NCBI RefSeq assembly: GCF_023716485.1
Contig: NZ_CP092418.1
Span: forward strand, 186,001-250,000
Length of the DNA: 64,000 nt
Source of the DNA: Microbulbifer variabilis
GTDB lineage: Bacteria > Pseudomonadota > Gammaproteobacteria > Pseudomonadales > Cellvibrionaceae
Direction: 5' to 3'
Position numbers and translations under genes: made by a program
Part shown: one piece after another, positions 7,156-15,209 of the stretch
How the letters are laid out: each line of letters starts with the position of its first letter
How positions within the stretch are numbered: the first letter of the stretch is position 1
The notes under the pieces: generated by a model
The model's database searches: none
What the model saw: the letters and a program-made list of their open reading frames with translations, nothing else
Told to the model about the DNA's origin: nothing

Positions 7156-9189
7156 CTAATCAAACATACTCAACAAAGACCCTAAAGTTTCCTCTCCCTT
7201 CGCCTGATTCTGCTCCGGCGTCGCTTTACCAAACCCTTCCAACAACACATCTTCTTCCGGCAATTCGTCAATAAAGCGGCTGGGTGTGGTGTCCTGGGTT
7301 TCGCCGAACTGTTTGCGCTTGCCTGCCAAAGTCATGGTGAGGGTGCGTTGGGCGCGGGTAATACCCACGTAGGTGAGACGGCGCTCCTCTTCGATGTTGT
7401 CGTCTTCAATACTGTTGCGGTGGGGAAGTAAGTTCTCTTCCATACCGATCATAAACACGTGGGGGAATTCCAGGCCCTTGGCGGCGTGCAGGGTCATCAG
7501 GCTGACCTTATCGGTGGCTTCCTCTTCTTCCTGGCGCTCGAGCATATCCCGCAGGATCAGTTTGGAGATGGCCTGTTCCAGGCGGATATCCTGCTCCAGT
7601 TCATCGTCGGTGCCCTCCATAATCTTGTTGAGGCTTTCCAGCAACCAGTACACATTCTCCATGCGCTTTTCGGCCACCTTCTCGCTGCTGGCGTTTTGTG
7701 AGAGCCAGCCGGCGTAGTCGATATCTTCCAGCATCTCACGCAGGGCGCCATTGGCTGTGGTATCGCGACAGTTGCGCTGTACCCCTTCGAGCCACAGGGC
7801 GAAGCGATTTAGGCGCTCGTAGCCCTGCTCGTTGATATGCTCCTTAAAGCCCAATTCCGAGCAGGCTTTGAACATGGAAATCTCTCGGCCCTTGGCGTAG
7901 TTGCCCAAGGCTTCCAGGCTGCTGGTACCTATTTGGCGACGCGGGGTATTGATAATGCGCAGGAACGCGTTGTCATCATCCGGATTTACCAACAGGCGCA
8001 GGTAGGCCATCACGTCCTTGATTTCAGCGCGGGCGAAGAAGGAAGTACCGCCGGACATCTGGTAGGGAACCTGGTGCTCCTGCAATTTCATTTCGATCAG
8101 GCGCGCTTGGTGGTTGCCGCGATAGAGCACGGCAAAATCCATAAACTTGCAGCCGCGACGGCTCTTTTGCAGAAAGATCTCGTTGGCGACCCGCTCCGCT
8201 TCCTCGTTTTCATTGGCCACCTTGAGCACGCGGATCTCCTCACCCAGGCCGCGATCGGACCACAATGCTTTGTCGAATTCGTGAGGATTGTGGGCGATCA
8301 GGTGGTTGGCCACTTTGAGGATGCGGCTGGTGGAGCGGTAGTTCTGCTCCAGTTTGATCAGGCGAAGGTTGGGGAAGTCGGTCTTCAGCGCACTCATATT
8401 TTCCGGGCGCGCGCCGCGCCAGGCGTAGATAGACTGGTCATCGTCTCCCACCACTGTGAGGCCGCCGCGCCCGCCCACCAGCAGCTTCACCAGCAGGTAC
8501 TGGGAGTTGTTGGTGTCCTGATATTCGTCCACTAGTAGGTAGCGAATCTTTTTGCGCCAGCGTTGCAGTAACTCTGGATCTTTGTCGAACAACTGTACCG
8601 GCAGCAGGATCAGGTCGTCGAAGTCGACGGCATTGTAGGCCTTGAGGGCTTCGCAGTAGCGATCGTAGGCAACCGCGATGGCCTGCTCACCGGGGCTCTG
8701 TGCCTGCTCCAGGGCACGGCGCGGGGTGAGCATATCGTTCTTCCAGTTGGAGATCTGGTTTTGTACCCGATCCAACAGGTCTGTATCCAGGTCGCCATCC
8801 CTGAGCATCAGCTCCTTGATCAGGGCGCGGGCGTCTTCCGCATCGAAGATGGAGAAACCGGGCTTAAAGCCGGCGGCGCGGTATTCCTTGCGCAGGATAT
8901 TCAGCCCAAGGTTGTGAAAGGTGGATACGGTGAGACCGTGACTCGCCTTGGAGCGCTTGCCATCCGGGCCCGCCAGCAGTTTGCTGACCCGCTCTTTCAT
9001 CTCCCGTGCCGCCTTGTTGGTGAAGGTGAGGGCGGCGATATTGCGCGCGGCGTAGCCACACTGCTCGATCAGGTAGGCGATCTTGCGGGTGATTACGCTG
9101 GTCTTGCCGGAGCCGGCACCGGCCAGTACCAGGCAAGGGCCATCGACGTACTTCACGGCTTCGGATTGGCGGGGATTGAGCTGGGTCAT
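7156..9189 (-). CDS. rep: ATP-dependent DNA helicase Rep
   Basis: This 677-aa protein is a superfamily 1A helicase that moves 3' to 5' and helps replication forks pass bound proteins. Walker A AGAGSGKT is at 23-30. Further motifs are TFTNKAAREM (Ia), LLVDEYQDTN (II), VGDDDQSIYAWRGA (III), LEQNYRST (IV), VSLMTLHAAKGLEF (V) and ERRLTYVGITRAQ (VI). The length and the short C-terminal tail fit Rep rather than UvrD, which is longer. The gene converges with the lipoprotein gene and diverges from a DUF3565 gene. Confidence 0.95.
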   Translation of the reverse strand: MTQLNPRQSEAVKYVDGPCLVLAGAGSGKTSVITRKIAYLIEQCGYAARNIAALTFTNKAAREMKERVSKLLAGPDGKRSKASHGLTVSTFHNLGLNILRKEYRAAGFKPGFSIFDAEDARALIKELMLRDGDLDTDLLDRVQNQISNWKNDMLTPRRALEQAQSPGEQAIAVAYDRYCEALKAYNAVDFDDLILLPVQLFDKDPELLQRWRKKIRYLLVDEYQDTNNSQYLLVKLLVGGRGGLTVVGDDDQSIYAWRGARPENMSALKTDFPNLRLIKLEQNYRSTSRILKVANHLIAHNPHEFDKALWSDRGLGEEIRVLKVANENEEAERVANEIFLQKSRRGCKFMDFAVLYRGNHQARLIEMKLQEHQVPYQMSGGTSFFARAEIKDVMAYLRLLVNPDDDNAFLRIINTPRRQIGTSSLEALGNYAKGREISMFKACSELGFKEHINEQGYERLNRFALWLEGVQRNCRDTTANGALREMLEDIDYAGWLSQNASSEKVAEKRMENVYWLLESLNKIMEGTDDELEQDIRLEQAISKLILRDMLERQEEEEATDKVSLMTLHAAKGLEFPHVFMIGMEENLLPHRNSIEDDNIEEERRLTYVGITRAQRTLTMTLAGKRKQFGETQDTTPSRFIDELPEEDVLLEGFGKATPEQNQAKGEETLGSLLSMFD

Positions 9190-9342
9190 AGATGGGGCTG
9201 CATCTTCGCGTCGCGGAAAAACGGGAGATTCTAGCAGTCTTGGCTCGAATCATCCCAGTACCAGTGCGAACCACCGGCCACACGTATACTTTGCCCTTGG
9301 GATTGGCTATAACTGCGCCTTATTCCCTGCTTGTGTAACCCC

Positions 9343-9561
9343 ATGCAACAACCCATCGCCGGCTACCACCTGGATGAAGAGAATCACTGGGTGGCGGAGC
9401 TCGCCTGTGGCCACTTCCAACATGTACGCCACAATCCTCCCTGGACCAACCGGCCCTGGGTGATCACTGAACAAGGGCGCGAGTCCATGCTGGGATTCCA
9501 GCTCAATTGCAAGAAATGCGATGAGGGCGCACCGCCCGATACGCTCGAAAAGGTTGTATAG
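9343..9561 (+). CDS. DUF3565 family small protein
   Basis: A 72-aa protein, [16 protein letters not shown]..., with a His and Cys pattern (CGHFQHVRH, then NCKKC) that may bind metal. The resemblance is to the DUF3565 family, whose function is not known. The ATG at 9343 is preferred to an upstream in-frame ATG at 9331, because family members begin close to the QPI/GYHxDE segment. Its stop codon lies 2 bp before the YaiI-family gene, suggesting co-transcription. Confidence 0.8.
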   Translation: MQQPIAGYHLDEENHWVAELACGHFQHVRHNPPWTNRPWVITEQGRESMLGFQLNCKKCDEGAPPDTLEKVV

Positions 9562-9563
9562 CC

Positions 9564-10016
9564 ATGACAAAACTCTGGGTCGATGCCGACGCCTGCCCGG
9601 TCGCCATCAAGGAAATCCTGTTTCGCGCCGCTGAGCGTACAGCCACAGAACTGACTTTGGTGGCCAACCAAGCGGTGCGGGTGCCGCCGTCGCGCTATAT
9701 TCGCTCCGTGCAAGTGACAGCGGGTTTTGATGTGGCGGATAACGAGATAGTGCAGCGCTGCGAGGCGGGGGATCTGATTATTACCAGCGATATCCCCCTG
9801 GCAGCAGAGGTGATCGACAAGGGTGCTGAAGCCCTTAATCCCCGTGGGGAGCGCTATACCAAAGCCAATATCCGCGCGCGTCTGAATATGCGGGACTTTA
9901 TGGATACCCTGCGCTCCAGCGGCGTGCATACCGGCGGACCACCGGCCCTTAGCCAGGCGGACCGCAAAGCTTTTGCCGATCAGTTAGATAGATGGCTGGC
10001 AAAGAGTCGCAAGTAA
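9564..10016 (+). CDS. YaiI/YqxD family protein (DUF188)
   Basis: A 150-aa cytoplasmic protein with family hallmarks: [16 protein letters not shown] at the N-terminus, a central [12 protein letters not shown], and a C-terminal [23 protein letters not shown]. The acidic residues in DADACP and SDIPLA resemble PIN-like nuclease active sites, but no activity is established for this family to my knowledge. It lies 2 bp after the DUF3565 gene and just before a GNAT gene. Confidence 0.9.
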   Translation: MTKLWVDADACPVAIKEILFRAAERTATELTLVANQAVRVPPSRYIRSVQVTAGFDVADNEIVQRCEAGDLIITSDIPLAAEVIDKGAEALNPRGERYTKANIRARLNMRDFMDTLRSSGVHTGGPPALSQADRKAFADQLDRWLAKSRK

Positions 10017-10033
10017 CTTTAAGGAGAATTGCC

Positions 10034-10537
10034 GTGGATAATTTGAGACTGAAGCCAATGGAAGAGTGGCAATTCCCAACATTGATGTCTTGGCTACCTG
10101 ATAGGGAGCAGTGCCAACAGTGGGGGGGGCCTGATTTCAGGTTTCCGTTCGAGGGGAGGTCCTTCTTGGAGGATTGTCGATGGCCGGAGTTGCCCAGCTA
10201 CGCACTTCAGGACAGCAGCGGCGATGTGCTGGCTTTTGGGCAGTATTACCAACTCCTGGGCCGCTGCCACCTAAGTCGCTTAATTGTCTCTCCCAATCAT
10301 CGCGGAGCCGGATTAGGACGTTCGCTAGTAGTACAGCTTGCACAAACAGGAGCCAGAGCCCTGGATGCAATCGAGTGCTCTTTATTTGTCCTGCGTACTA
10401 ATCTAGCGGCACGGACTCTCTACCAGAAATTGGGTTTTGAGGAAGCGGCTTATCCTGGGCAGCGAAAATGGCTGGATCAGTGCGATTTTATGCTTGTACC
10501 TTCTAAAGGTTTTCAGCAGAAACAAAATATTGAATAG
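10034..10537 (+). CDS. GNAT family N-acetyltransferase
   Basis: A 167-aa acetyltransferase-fold protein. The acetyl-CoA loop appears as SPNHRGAGLGRSLV near residue 93, followed by the C-terminal strand-helix unit NLAARTLYQKLGFEEAA. The GTG at 10034 is chosen because AAGGAG sits 7 bases upstream; an earlier ATG at 9992 would overlap the YaiI-family gene by 25 bases. The substrate is unknown. The gene holds a run of eight G (10132-10139) coding for Trp-Gly-Gly. Confidence 0.85.
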   Translation: MDNLRLKPMEEWQFPTLMSWLPDREQCQQWGGPDFRFPFEGRSFLEDCRWPELPSYALQDSSGDVLAFGQYYQLLGRCHLSRLIVSPNHRGAGLGRSLVVQLAQTGARALDAIECSLFVLRTNLAARTLYQKLGFEEAAYPGQRKWLDQCDFMLVPSKGFQQKQNIE

Positions 10538-10547
10538 CGAATATTCC

Positions 10548-11117
10548 ATGCCTGAATTAATACAACCCATTACTGAACGCTTACAGCTACGCCAGTGGCG
10601 AGAGGAAGATAAGCCTGTATTTGCTGAAATGAATGCCGACGCCAGGGTGATGGAGTTTTTCCCCTCATTGCTGACGCGACAGCAGAGTGACGCCGGTGTG
10701 GATCGCAGTATTGCGCATATTGAGAAGTACGGCTGGGGCTTTTGGGCTTTGGAGCTGAGAGAAACCGAAGAGTTTCTCGGGTTTGTCGGTATGAAAAATG
10801 TGACTGAAGATTTGCCCTTCGCACCGGCGGTAGAGATTGGCTGGCGCTTGGCCTTCCCTTATTGGGGAAAAGGCTATGCCAGTGAAGCCGCAAAAGCCTC
10901 TTTGGATGTAGCTTTTAATACCTTGAATCTCAGTGAGGTCGTTTCTTTTACACCGTTACAGAACCTTCGCTCCCAGCGAGTGATGGAGCGGTTGGGTATG
11001 CGGCGGGATTCTCTTGTCTTTGAACATCCGCAGGTTCCAACTGAAAGCCCTTTGTTAAAACATTGTTTATATCGTATCAATGCTGATGAATGGTCTAGAG
11101 AGCATTCAGTCAAATAA
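10548..11117 (+). CDS. RimJ/RimL-like GNAT acetyltransferase, copy 1
   Basis: A 189-aa GNAT protein of the RimJ/RimL group: ERLQLRQWREED at the N-terminus, a central YGWGFWALELRE, and acetyl-CoA loop PYWGKGYASEAA. It begins 10 bases after the preceding GNAT stop. Residues line up almost end to end with the protein at 11567-12142, so the two are paralogues. Known relatives acetylate ribosomal protein N-termini or small molecules; the substrate here is unknown. Confidence 0.87.
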   Translation: MPELIQPITERLQLRQWREEDKPVFAEMNADARVMEFFPSLLTRQQSDAGVDRSIAHIEKYGWGFWALELRETEEFLGFVGMKNVTEDLPFAPAVEIGWRLAFPYWGKGYASEAAKASLDVAFNTLNLSEVVSFTPLQNLRSQRVMERLGMRRDSLVFEHPQVPTESPLLKHCLYRINADEWSREHSVK

Positions 11118-11566
11118 TTTATCTACTCTGGGTGCTCTTTTGCTGAAAAAGAGGCCCCGGATTAGTTTCGTATTCATTTGCGGCCTCAAGATCCTTCCTG
11201 CGCAGCTTACTATGTGACTCACATTCTGTATTATGACGTTTTGAAAGGCTTACACATTCCTGCGAAGCCGCGCCTTCTCGAGAACCATTCTGAAAGCCAG
11301 GGGCATCATGAATATTGAGTGATTCCCTGGTAATTTTTCCCGCAATCTGATGTTTCGTAGGGTGTGTGTTTTCTGCTGGACAGGAATACATACACCTATA
11401 GAACGGATTGTATTTCTTTTAGTCCATTTGATGCTTTATGAAGGCAGAAAAAGTTCGCCAAATTTAAGTTAATCATTTTTTAGTTAACTGGACTTTCATT
11501 ACTTCAAAATGGTCTTAACGGTGTAGGTGTTACCAGAAATTTTCTCAGCGCGTAGCTACCCAGACT
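11118..11566. other. Gene-free spacer between the two paralogous GNAT genes
   Basis: The stretch is 449 bp and AT-rich toward its right end. A short inverted pair AGTTAA...TTAACT lies near 11466-11489. A 90-codon open frame on the minus strand (11119-11391) has no recognisable domain and is not called. I see no RNA gene or recombination site. Confidence 0.5.
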
Positions 11567-12142
11567 ATGGCCAGATTGATTCAGACTGATTCAAAGCGAT
11601 TAGTCCTTCGCCAATGGCGAGAAGAGGATCGTGGTGATTTTGCTCATTTAAATGCAGATACTCGGGTTATGCGGTTCTTTCCCTGCACTCTGAACCGAAC
11701 TAAAAGTAATAAGCTACTAAATACCCTTAAGGAACATATCGATGAATACGGGTGGGGGTACTGGGCGGTGGAATTGAAAGAGAATGGACAATTTATTGGT
11801 TTCGCTGGTATTAAACATGCTTCGGCTGAGTTGCCTTTCTCTCCAAGTGTGGTACTTGGTTGTCGCTTCATCAGGGATTTCTGGGGGCGGGGGTATGCCA
11901 GTGAAGCGGCCAAGGCTGTCTTTGCAGTAGCATTCGAACAATTAAATCTTACTGAGGTAGTGGGGTGTACCGCATTACAAAATCTTCCTTCACAAAGAAT
12001 GATGCATGGCCTGGGTATGAGTCGTGACGCCTCAATCTTTGACCATCCACTGGTACCGGAAAACAGCCCCCTGCGGCCTCACTGTTTGTATCGGCTCTCG
12101 TTTGATACCTGGTGGGAGCAGATAGGCGGAAAATCCTATTAA
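11567..12142 (+). CDS. RimJ/RimL-like GNAT acetyltransferase, copy 2
   Basis: This 191-aa protein is a paralogue of the GNAT ending at 11117. Shared blocks run the whole length: LRQWREED, NADxRVM, YGWGxWAxEL, GYASEAAKA, ALQNLxSQR, and SPLxxHCLYR near the C-terminus. In this copy the usual acetyl-CoA loop is FWGRGYASEAA. The ribosome-binding site upstream is weak. The pair most likely arose by tandem duplication followed by divergence. The substrate is unknown. Confidence 0.87.
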   Translation: MARLIQTDSKRLVLRQWREEDRGDFAHLNADTRVMRFFPCTLNRTKSNKLLNTLKEHIDEYGWGYWAVELKENGQFIGFAGIKHASAELPFSPSVVLGCRFIRDFWGRGYASEAAKAVFAVAFEQLNLTEVVGCTALQNLPSQRMMHGLGMSRDASIFDHPLVPENSPLRPHCLYRLSFDTWWEQIGGKSY

Positions 12143-12262
12143 GTGGTTTAAATTAAAATTATAGATAGTCTTTAAGCTATTCAATGGAACCTATTTAATG
12201 GACTTGCGTCATAAACAGCAATCTCAATAAACATAAGAAACAAAAGCAAATGGAGGTGTTTT

Positions 12263-13231
12263 ATGATGAATCTGTTTCGTTTAAAGGTAATAAAAGCTGT
12301 CCTTATAAATATTCTGCTGTTATTCAGTTTGCCAATGGCTCATGCGGAGTTCATAAAAAATACGAGTAAACGTCCAGATAACTCAACTCTTTATTGGTCT
12401 CTAGAATTTCCTGCCCACAGCGAGTCTCACGGCTTGTTACTGATCGCTCAGGGCTCAGGTTGTCTTCCTGCCATTAAGAATAAGACAGTACAGCAAGTTA
12501 AGAAGATTGCCCCAAAATTTGCCGTGCTATTGGTAGAGAAATACGGGGTTACCCATGCGGATGGCCCCAATGACCAATTTAAAGATTGCTCACAGGCTTA
12601 TGTGACGAACCATACCGTTGAGCAGCGCACCCGGGATGTTGTGCAAATAGTCGAAGAGTTAAAGGGAGCTGACTGGTGGAATGGCAAGCTGGTTTTTTTT
12701 GGTGGCTCAGAGGGCGGTGATGTTGTTGCCCGTTTGGCCCCCAAATTAAATCCAGATGCGGCTGTAGTTTTCTCTAGTGGGCTTGGGCAATCTTTTGCAG
12801 AGGTACTTAAGCCCTTGGTTCCTCCTCATGTAGCGACAGAAGTCGATGCCAAACTCGCTTACGCACGGACGAATCCTGAAAGTGTAGAAGTCTGGGGGGG
12901 GAATTCTATGCGCTGGTGGGCCGATGTTGTCGATCGGGTACCAGTCAATGACTTATTAGATAGCCATGTTCCTGTCTTATTGATTCAGGGTACAGAAGAT
13001 AAGTCCTCTCCTGTCAGCTCCGGCCGTGCAGCGCGTGATGCTTATACAAGCGCGGGGCGATGTGAATTAACTTATTGGGAGTATCCCGGTTACGATCACT
13101 ATATGACTGATACCGATGGTGTGAATCACCGAAGAGAGGTTTTTGAACGAGTTGCTGGATGGATAGAAAATACCTTACTTAATGGAGCACCCAGATGTAT
13201 ATCCGGTGTAAAGAAAATAGAGAGCAATTGA
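12263..13231 (+). CDS. Secreted alpha/beta hydrolase-like protein
   Basis: A 322-aa protein with a hydrophobic N-terminal signal ending near AHA (about residue 28). The core has the alpha/beta hydrolase pattern: LLLIAQGSGC as a possible oxyanion region, nucleophile elbow FFGGSEGGD, acid region LLIQGTEDKSSP, and histidine in YPGYDHYMTD. It should therefore act outside the cytoplasm, probably in the periplasm, as an esterase, peptidase or related hydrolase. GGAGG lies 6 bases before the ATG. Its TGA shares one base with the ATG of the following metallo-beta-lactamase-like gene, so the two are translationally coupled. An eight-G run (12894-12901) codes for Trp-Gly-Gly. Confidence 0.82.
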   Translation: MMNLFRLKVIKAVLINILLLFSLPMAHAEFIKNTSKRPDNSTLYWSLEFPAHSESHGLLLIAQGSGCLPAIKNKTVQQVKKIAPKFAVLLVEKYGVTHADGPNDQFKDCSQAYVTNHTVEQRTRDVVQIVEELKGADWWNGKLVFFGGSEGGDVVARLAPKLNPDAAVVFSSGLGQSFAEVLKPLVPPHVATEVDAKLAYARTNPESVEVWGGNSMRWWADVVDRVPVNDLLDSHVPVLLIQGTEDKSSPVSSGRAARDAYTSAGRCELTYWEYPGYDHYMTDTDGVNHRREVFERVAGWIENTLLNGAPRCISGVKKIESN

Positions 13232-14103
13232 TGAATATAAGAACCAAACTAGCCGCGATAGTAATGACAGTTTACGCCAGTACCACGATGGCTGAAAATT
13301 TCTCCGTATTGCCGCAACTGGAAAACTACAAAGTGCCAGAATCCTGGCGCCAGCCAGTAGCGCCTCTTAAAATAGCAGATAATACCTGGCAAATAGGTAC
13401 AGAGGGAATTACCTCACTGTTATTAAAGGGCAAAGAGGGATCGATTCTAATTGACGGTGGCATGGAGCAGACGGCTGAGCATTTATTGGAGAATATGCGC
13501 AGGTTGGGAGTCGCCCCCTCGGATCTCAAGCTAATCTTGCACAGTCAGGCCCATGCAGACCACGTAGGTTCCTTAGCTGAGTTAAAACGCGTGACTGGTG
13601 CACAGGTAGTAACCAATGCCGAGTCGGCTGTGTTAATGGCTCGCGGTGGTGCCAATGATATTCACTTTGCCGACGAACTTTTATATCCCCCAGTAAAGAC
13701 AGATCGTATTCTGCATGATGGCGAGCAAGTGGTTCTGGGAAATTTGCGTTTACGTGTACATTTTATCCCAGGTCATACACCGGGCAGTATGGCCTGGACC
13801 TGGGAAGATGTAGCTGATGGTAAAGCTACAGACATCGCTTATGTGGATAGCCTTACAGCGCCGGGTTATCAACTGATTGATAATAGCCGCTACCCCAATA
13901 TCGTAGAGGACTTCCGCACAAGCTTCGCCCGTGTGCGCGATTTACCTTGTGATTTACTACTTACCCCTCATGCACCTGCCAGTGGCTGGGAGTTTAAAAA
14001 CCAAGCTATACAGAACAAAAGGGTAACTTGTGGTCAATATGCACAGAAAGCAGAAGCAAGATTAAATAAAAAGCTAGAAGCTGAGAAAAATTCAGATGAT
14101 TAA
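13231..14103 (+). CDS. Subclass B3 metallo-beta-lactamase-like enzyme with Gln at the first zinc ligand
   Basis: This 290-aa secreted protein has a signal peptide ending near TMA-E (about residue 21). It belongs to the metallo-beta-lactamase fold and resembles subclass B3 throughout: HSQAHADHVGS at 104-114, PGHTPGSMAWTW, YVDSLTAPGY and LLTPHAPASGWE. In standard numbering the zinc motif HxHxDH reads QxHxDH (Q106, H108, D110, H111), as known for GOB-type B3 enzymes. The start ATG overlaps the hydrolase stop; an upstream in-frame ATG at 13195 lies inside the hydrolase gene and gives no proper signal peptide. Beta-lactam hydrolysis is possible but unproven. Coupling to a periplasmic hydrolase allows other substrates, such as lactones or peptides. 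Confidence 0.88.
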   Translation: MNIRTKLAAIVMTVYASTTMAENFSVLPQLENYKVPESWRQPVAPLKIADNTWQIGTEGITSLLLKGKEGSILIDGGMEQTAEHLLENMRRLGVAPSDLKLILHSQAHADHVGSLAELKRVTGAQVVTNAESAVLMARGGANDIHFADELLYPPVKTDRILHDGEQVVLGNLRLRVHFIPGHTPGSMAWTWEDVADGKATDIAYVDSLTAPGYQLIDNSRYPNIVEDFRTSFARVRDLPCDLLLTPHAPASGWEFKNQAIQNKRVTCGQYAQKAEARLNKKLEAEKNSDD

Positions 14104-14124
14104 TTATTGGTGCCATTAAAATAC

Positions 14125-14147
14125 ACCCGGCTTAATTAATGCCGGGT
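14125..14147. terminator. Hairpin between converging genes
   Basis: ACCCGGC-TTAATTAAT-GCCGGGT, with AT-rich sequence on both sides, lies between the metallo-enzyme gene and the small membrane protein gene. It overlaps the stop codon of the latter. Confidence 0.55.
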
Positions 14148-14333
14148 CAAAAATTGATGTACCTTTGGTACAAGATAGAAATACATTAGTGGGACCAGAA
14201 TGGCGGTCATTATTAAAGCCTTTAAACCAATTGCAATTTGCAATTCCAGTGCCTGTATCCCCAGAAGTAATAGAGTAACAATGGGGTAAACCAATGCCCA
14301 TATGCACAGGGCGTGTACTATCGGTCCCTTCAT
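14136..14333 (-). CDS. Small two-helix membrane protein in MarR operon
   Basis: A 65-aa protein with two predicted membrane helices (about 7-27 and 35-56) and a basic C-terminal end, KVHQFLTRH. The start ATG overlaps the MarR stop by 4 bases, which supports real translation and a shared transcript. I do not recognise the family. It may be a small inner-membrane partner of the other operon products. Confidence 0.72.
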   Translation of the reverse strand: MKGPIVHALCIWALVYPIVTLLLLGIQALELQIAIGLKALIMTAILVPLMYFYLVPKVHQFLTRH

Positions 14334-14773
14334 TTGTTCAGTTCCTCCATAAATTTGGAAATTGTCTTAAAATACCCAGGCAAAATTTTCTGTAAAAATT
14401 GTTTTCCACCCTTGGTGAGTGCTACACATTTTGCCCTACCATCGCTGGAATCTGCTTCCATAGCGATAAGCTCATCTTCCACCATACTTTTCAAGGTTCG
14501 TGTCATTACCGGCCGAGAAACATCAATTCGTTCTGCAATTTCTGAAGCTAGTAAACTGTCTCTTTGTGGCTCCCGGTCGATGACGATCATTACTAGGAAA
14601 CGCAGCTGGGAGGTTCCGTGCTCAGTAAAATAGCTCTCCAGCTCTCGTAAAAGCAGGCTTGCATCCCGCATCATGGTAAGTGCGCCCTGAACGGCTGTGG
14701 GATCTTTTACTGAAAAACGTTTGGCATATCCTTCAATCATTTGTTGCGAGGGAAGATCTTTGAGGAAAAACAT
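14330..14773 (-). CDS. MarR-family transcriptional regulator
   Basis: This 147-aa protein has the winged helix-turn-helix layout of MarR: N-terminal dimerisation helix, recognition segment LLASEIAERIDVSRPVMTRTLKSM, then wing AMEADSSDGRAKCVALTKGG. The DGRAK-type wing motif is characteristic. Its ATG shares a base with the TAA of the upstream monooxygenase gene. The 22-bp palindrome over the operon promoter is the obvious candidate operator, giving autorepression relieved by a ligand. Confidence 0.9.
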   Translation of the reverse strand: MFFLKDLPSQQMIEGYAKRFSVKDPTAVQGALTMMRDASLLLRELESYFTEHGTSQLRFLVMIVIDREPQRDSLLASEIAERIDVSRPVMTRTLKSMVEDELIAMEADSSDGRAKCVALTKGGKQFLQKILPGYFKTISKFMEELNK

Positions 14774-15060
14774 TAGGCCAGTCTCTTGAGCTTATTGATC
14801 TCCACCGGCTCTTTTAACCACTCTTTATAGGCTTCGAATATCGGGGCGATATAGGGCATGGAGTAATGCTTTTCTAAGTCTTCCTGGCTACGCCACTCCT
14901 CGTATAAAAACAGGCATTCCCCATCCTGGTGCACTGCGAACTGGAGGCAGCCCTCCTCTTCGAGGGTATTTGGCACTATGGATAAGATGGCCTGTTTGGC
15001 TTGCGCAAAGCATTCTGTCTTGGGGAAAATTCTGGCAATAATGAATAGGTGATTATTCAT
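14773..15060 (-). CDS. Antibiotic biosynthesis monooxygenase (ABM/YgiN-like) domain protein
   Basis: A 95-aa single-domain protein of the dimeric ferredoxin-like ABM fold: IIARIFPKTECFAQAKQAIL, EEGCLQFAVHQD, LFLYEEWRSQEDLEKHYSMPY. Relatives such as YgiN act on quinols, while others are haem or antibiotic-ring monooxygenases. It is the first gene of a three-gene operon with MarR and a small membrane protein, as is common for inducible quinone or redox stress defence. The substrate is unknown. Confidence 0.87.
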   Translation of the reverse strand: MNNHLFIIARIFPKTECFAQAKQAILSIVPNTLEEEGCLQFAVHQDGECLFLYEEWRSQEDLEKHYSMPYIAPIFEAYKEWLKEPVEINKLKRLA

Positions 15061-15083
15061 AAGGTTAACTCAGCAGTGTGCAA

Positions 15084-15121
15084 TATAGTTATCATGATAA
15101 CTATAGTTTTTGGCCTGTCAA
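15084..15121 (-). promoter_or_regulatory. MarR-operon promoter with perfect 22-bp palindrome
   Basis: Bases 15084-15105 are a perfect 22-bp dyad (half-site TATAGTTATCA and its exact complement). On the minus strand TTGACA (15121-15116) and TATCAT (15099-15094) are 16 bases apart, so the palindrome covers the -10 box. The dyad ends 24 bases before the ABM start codon. The position and symmetry fit a MarR-family repressor site. Confidence 0.75.
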
Positions 15122-15209
15122 ATACCAGTGCAATACACAGCTGATGGCGCTGTAGCAATGAGAATCCACTCAGGCGGTAAATTCGGGATTTAGAGGTCGT
15201 AAAGAGTTT

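Noticed and set aside
11119..11391. 90-codon minus-strand open frame between the GNAT genes
   Set aside because: It has no recognisable domain, no good ribosome-binding site and ordinary spacer composition.
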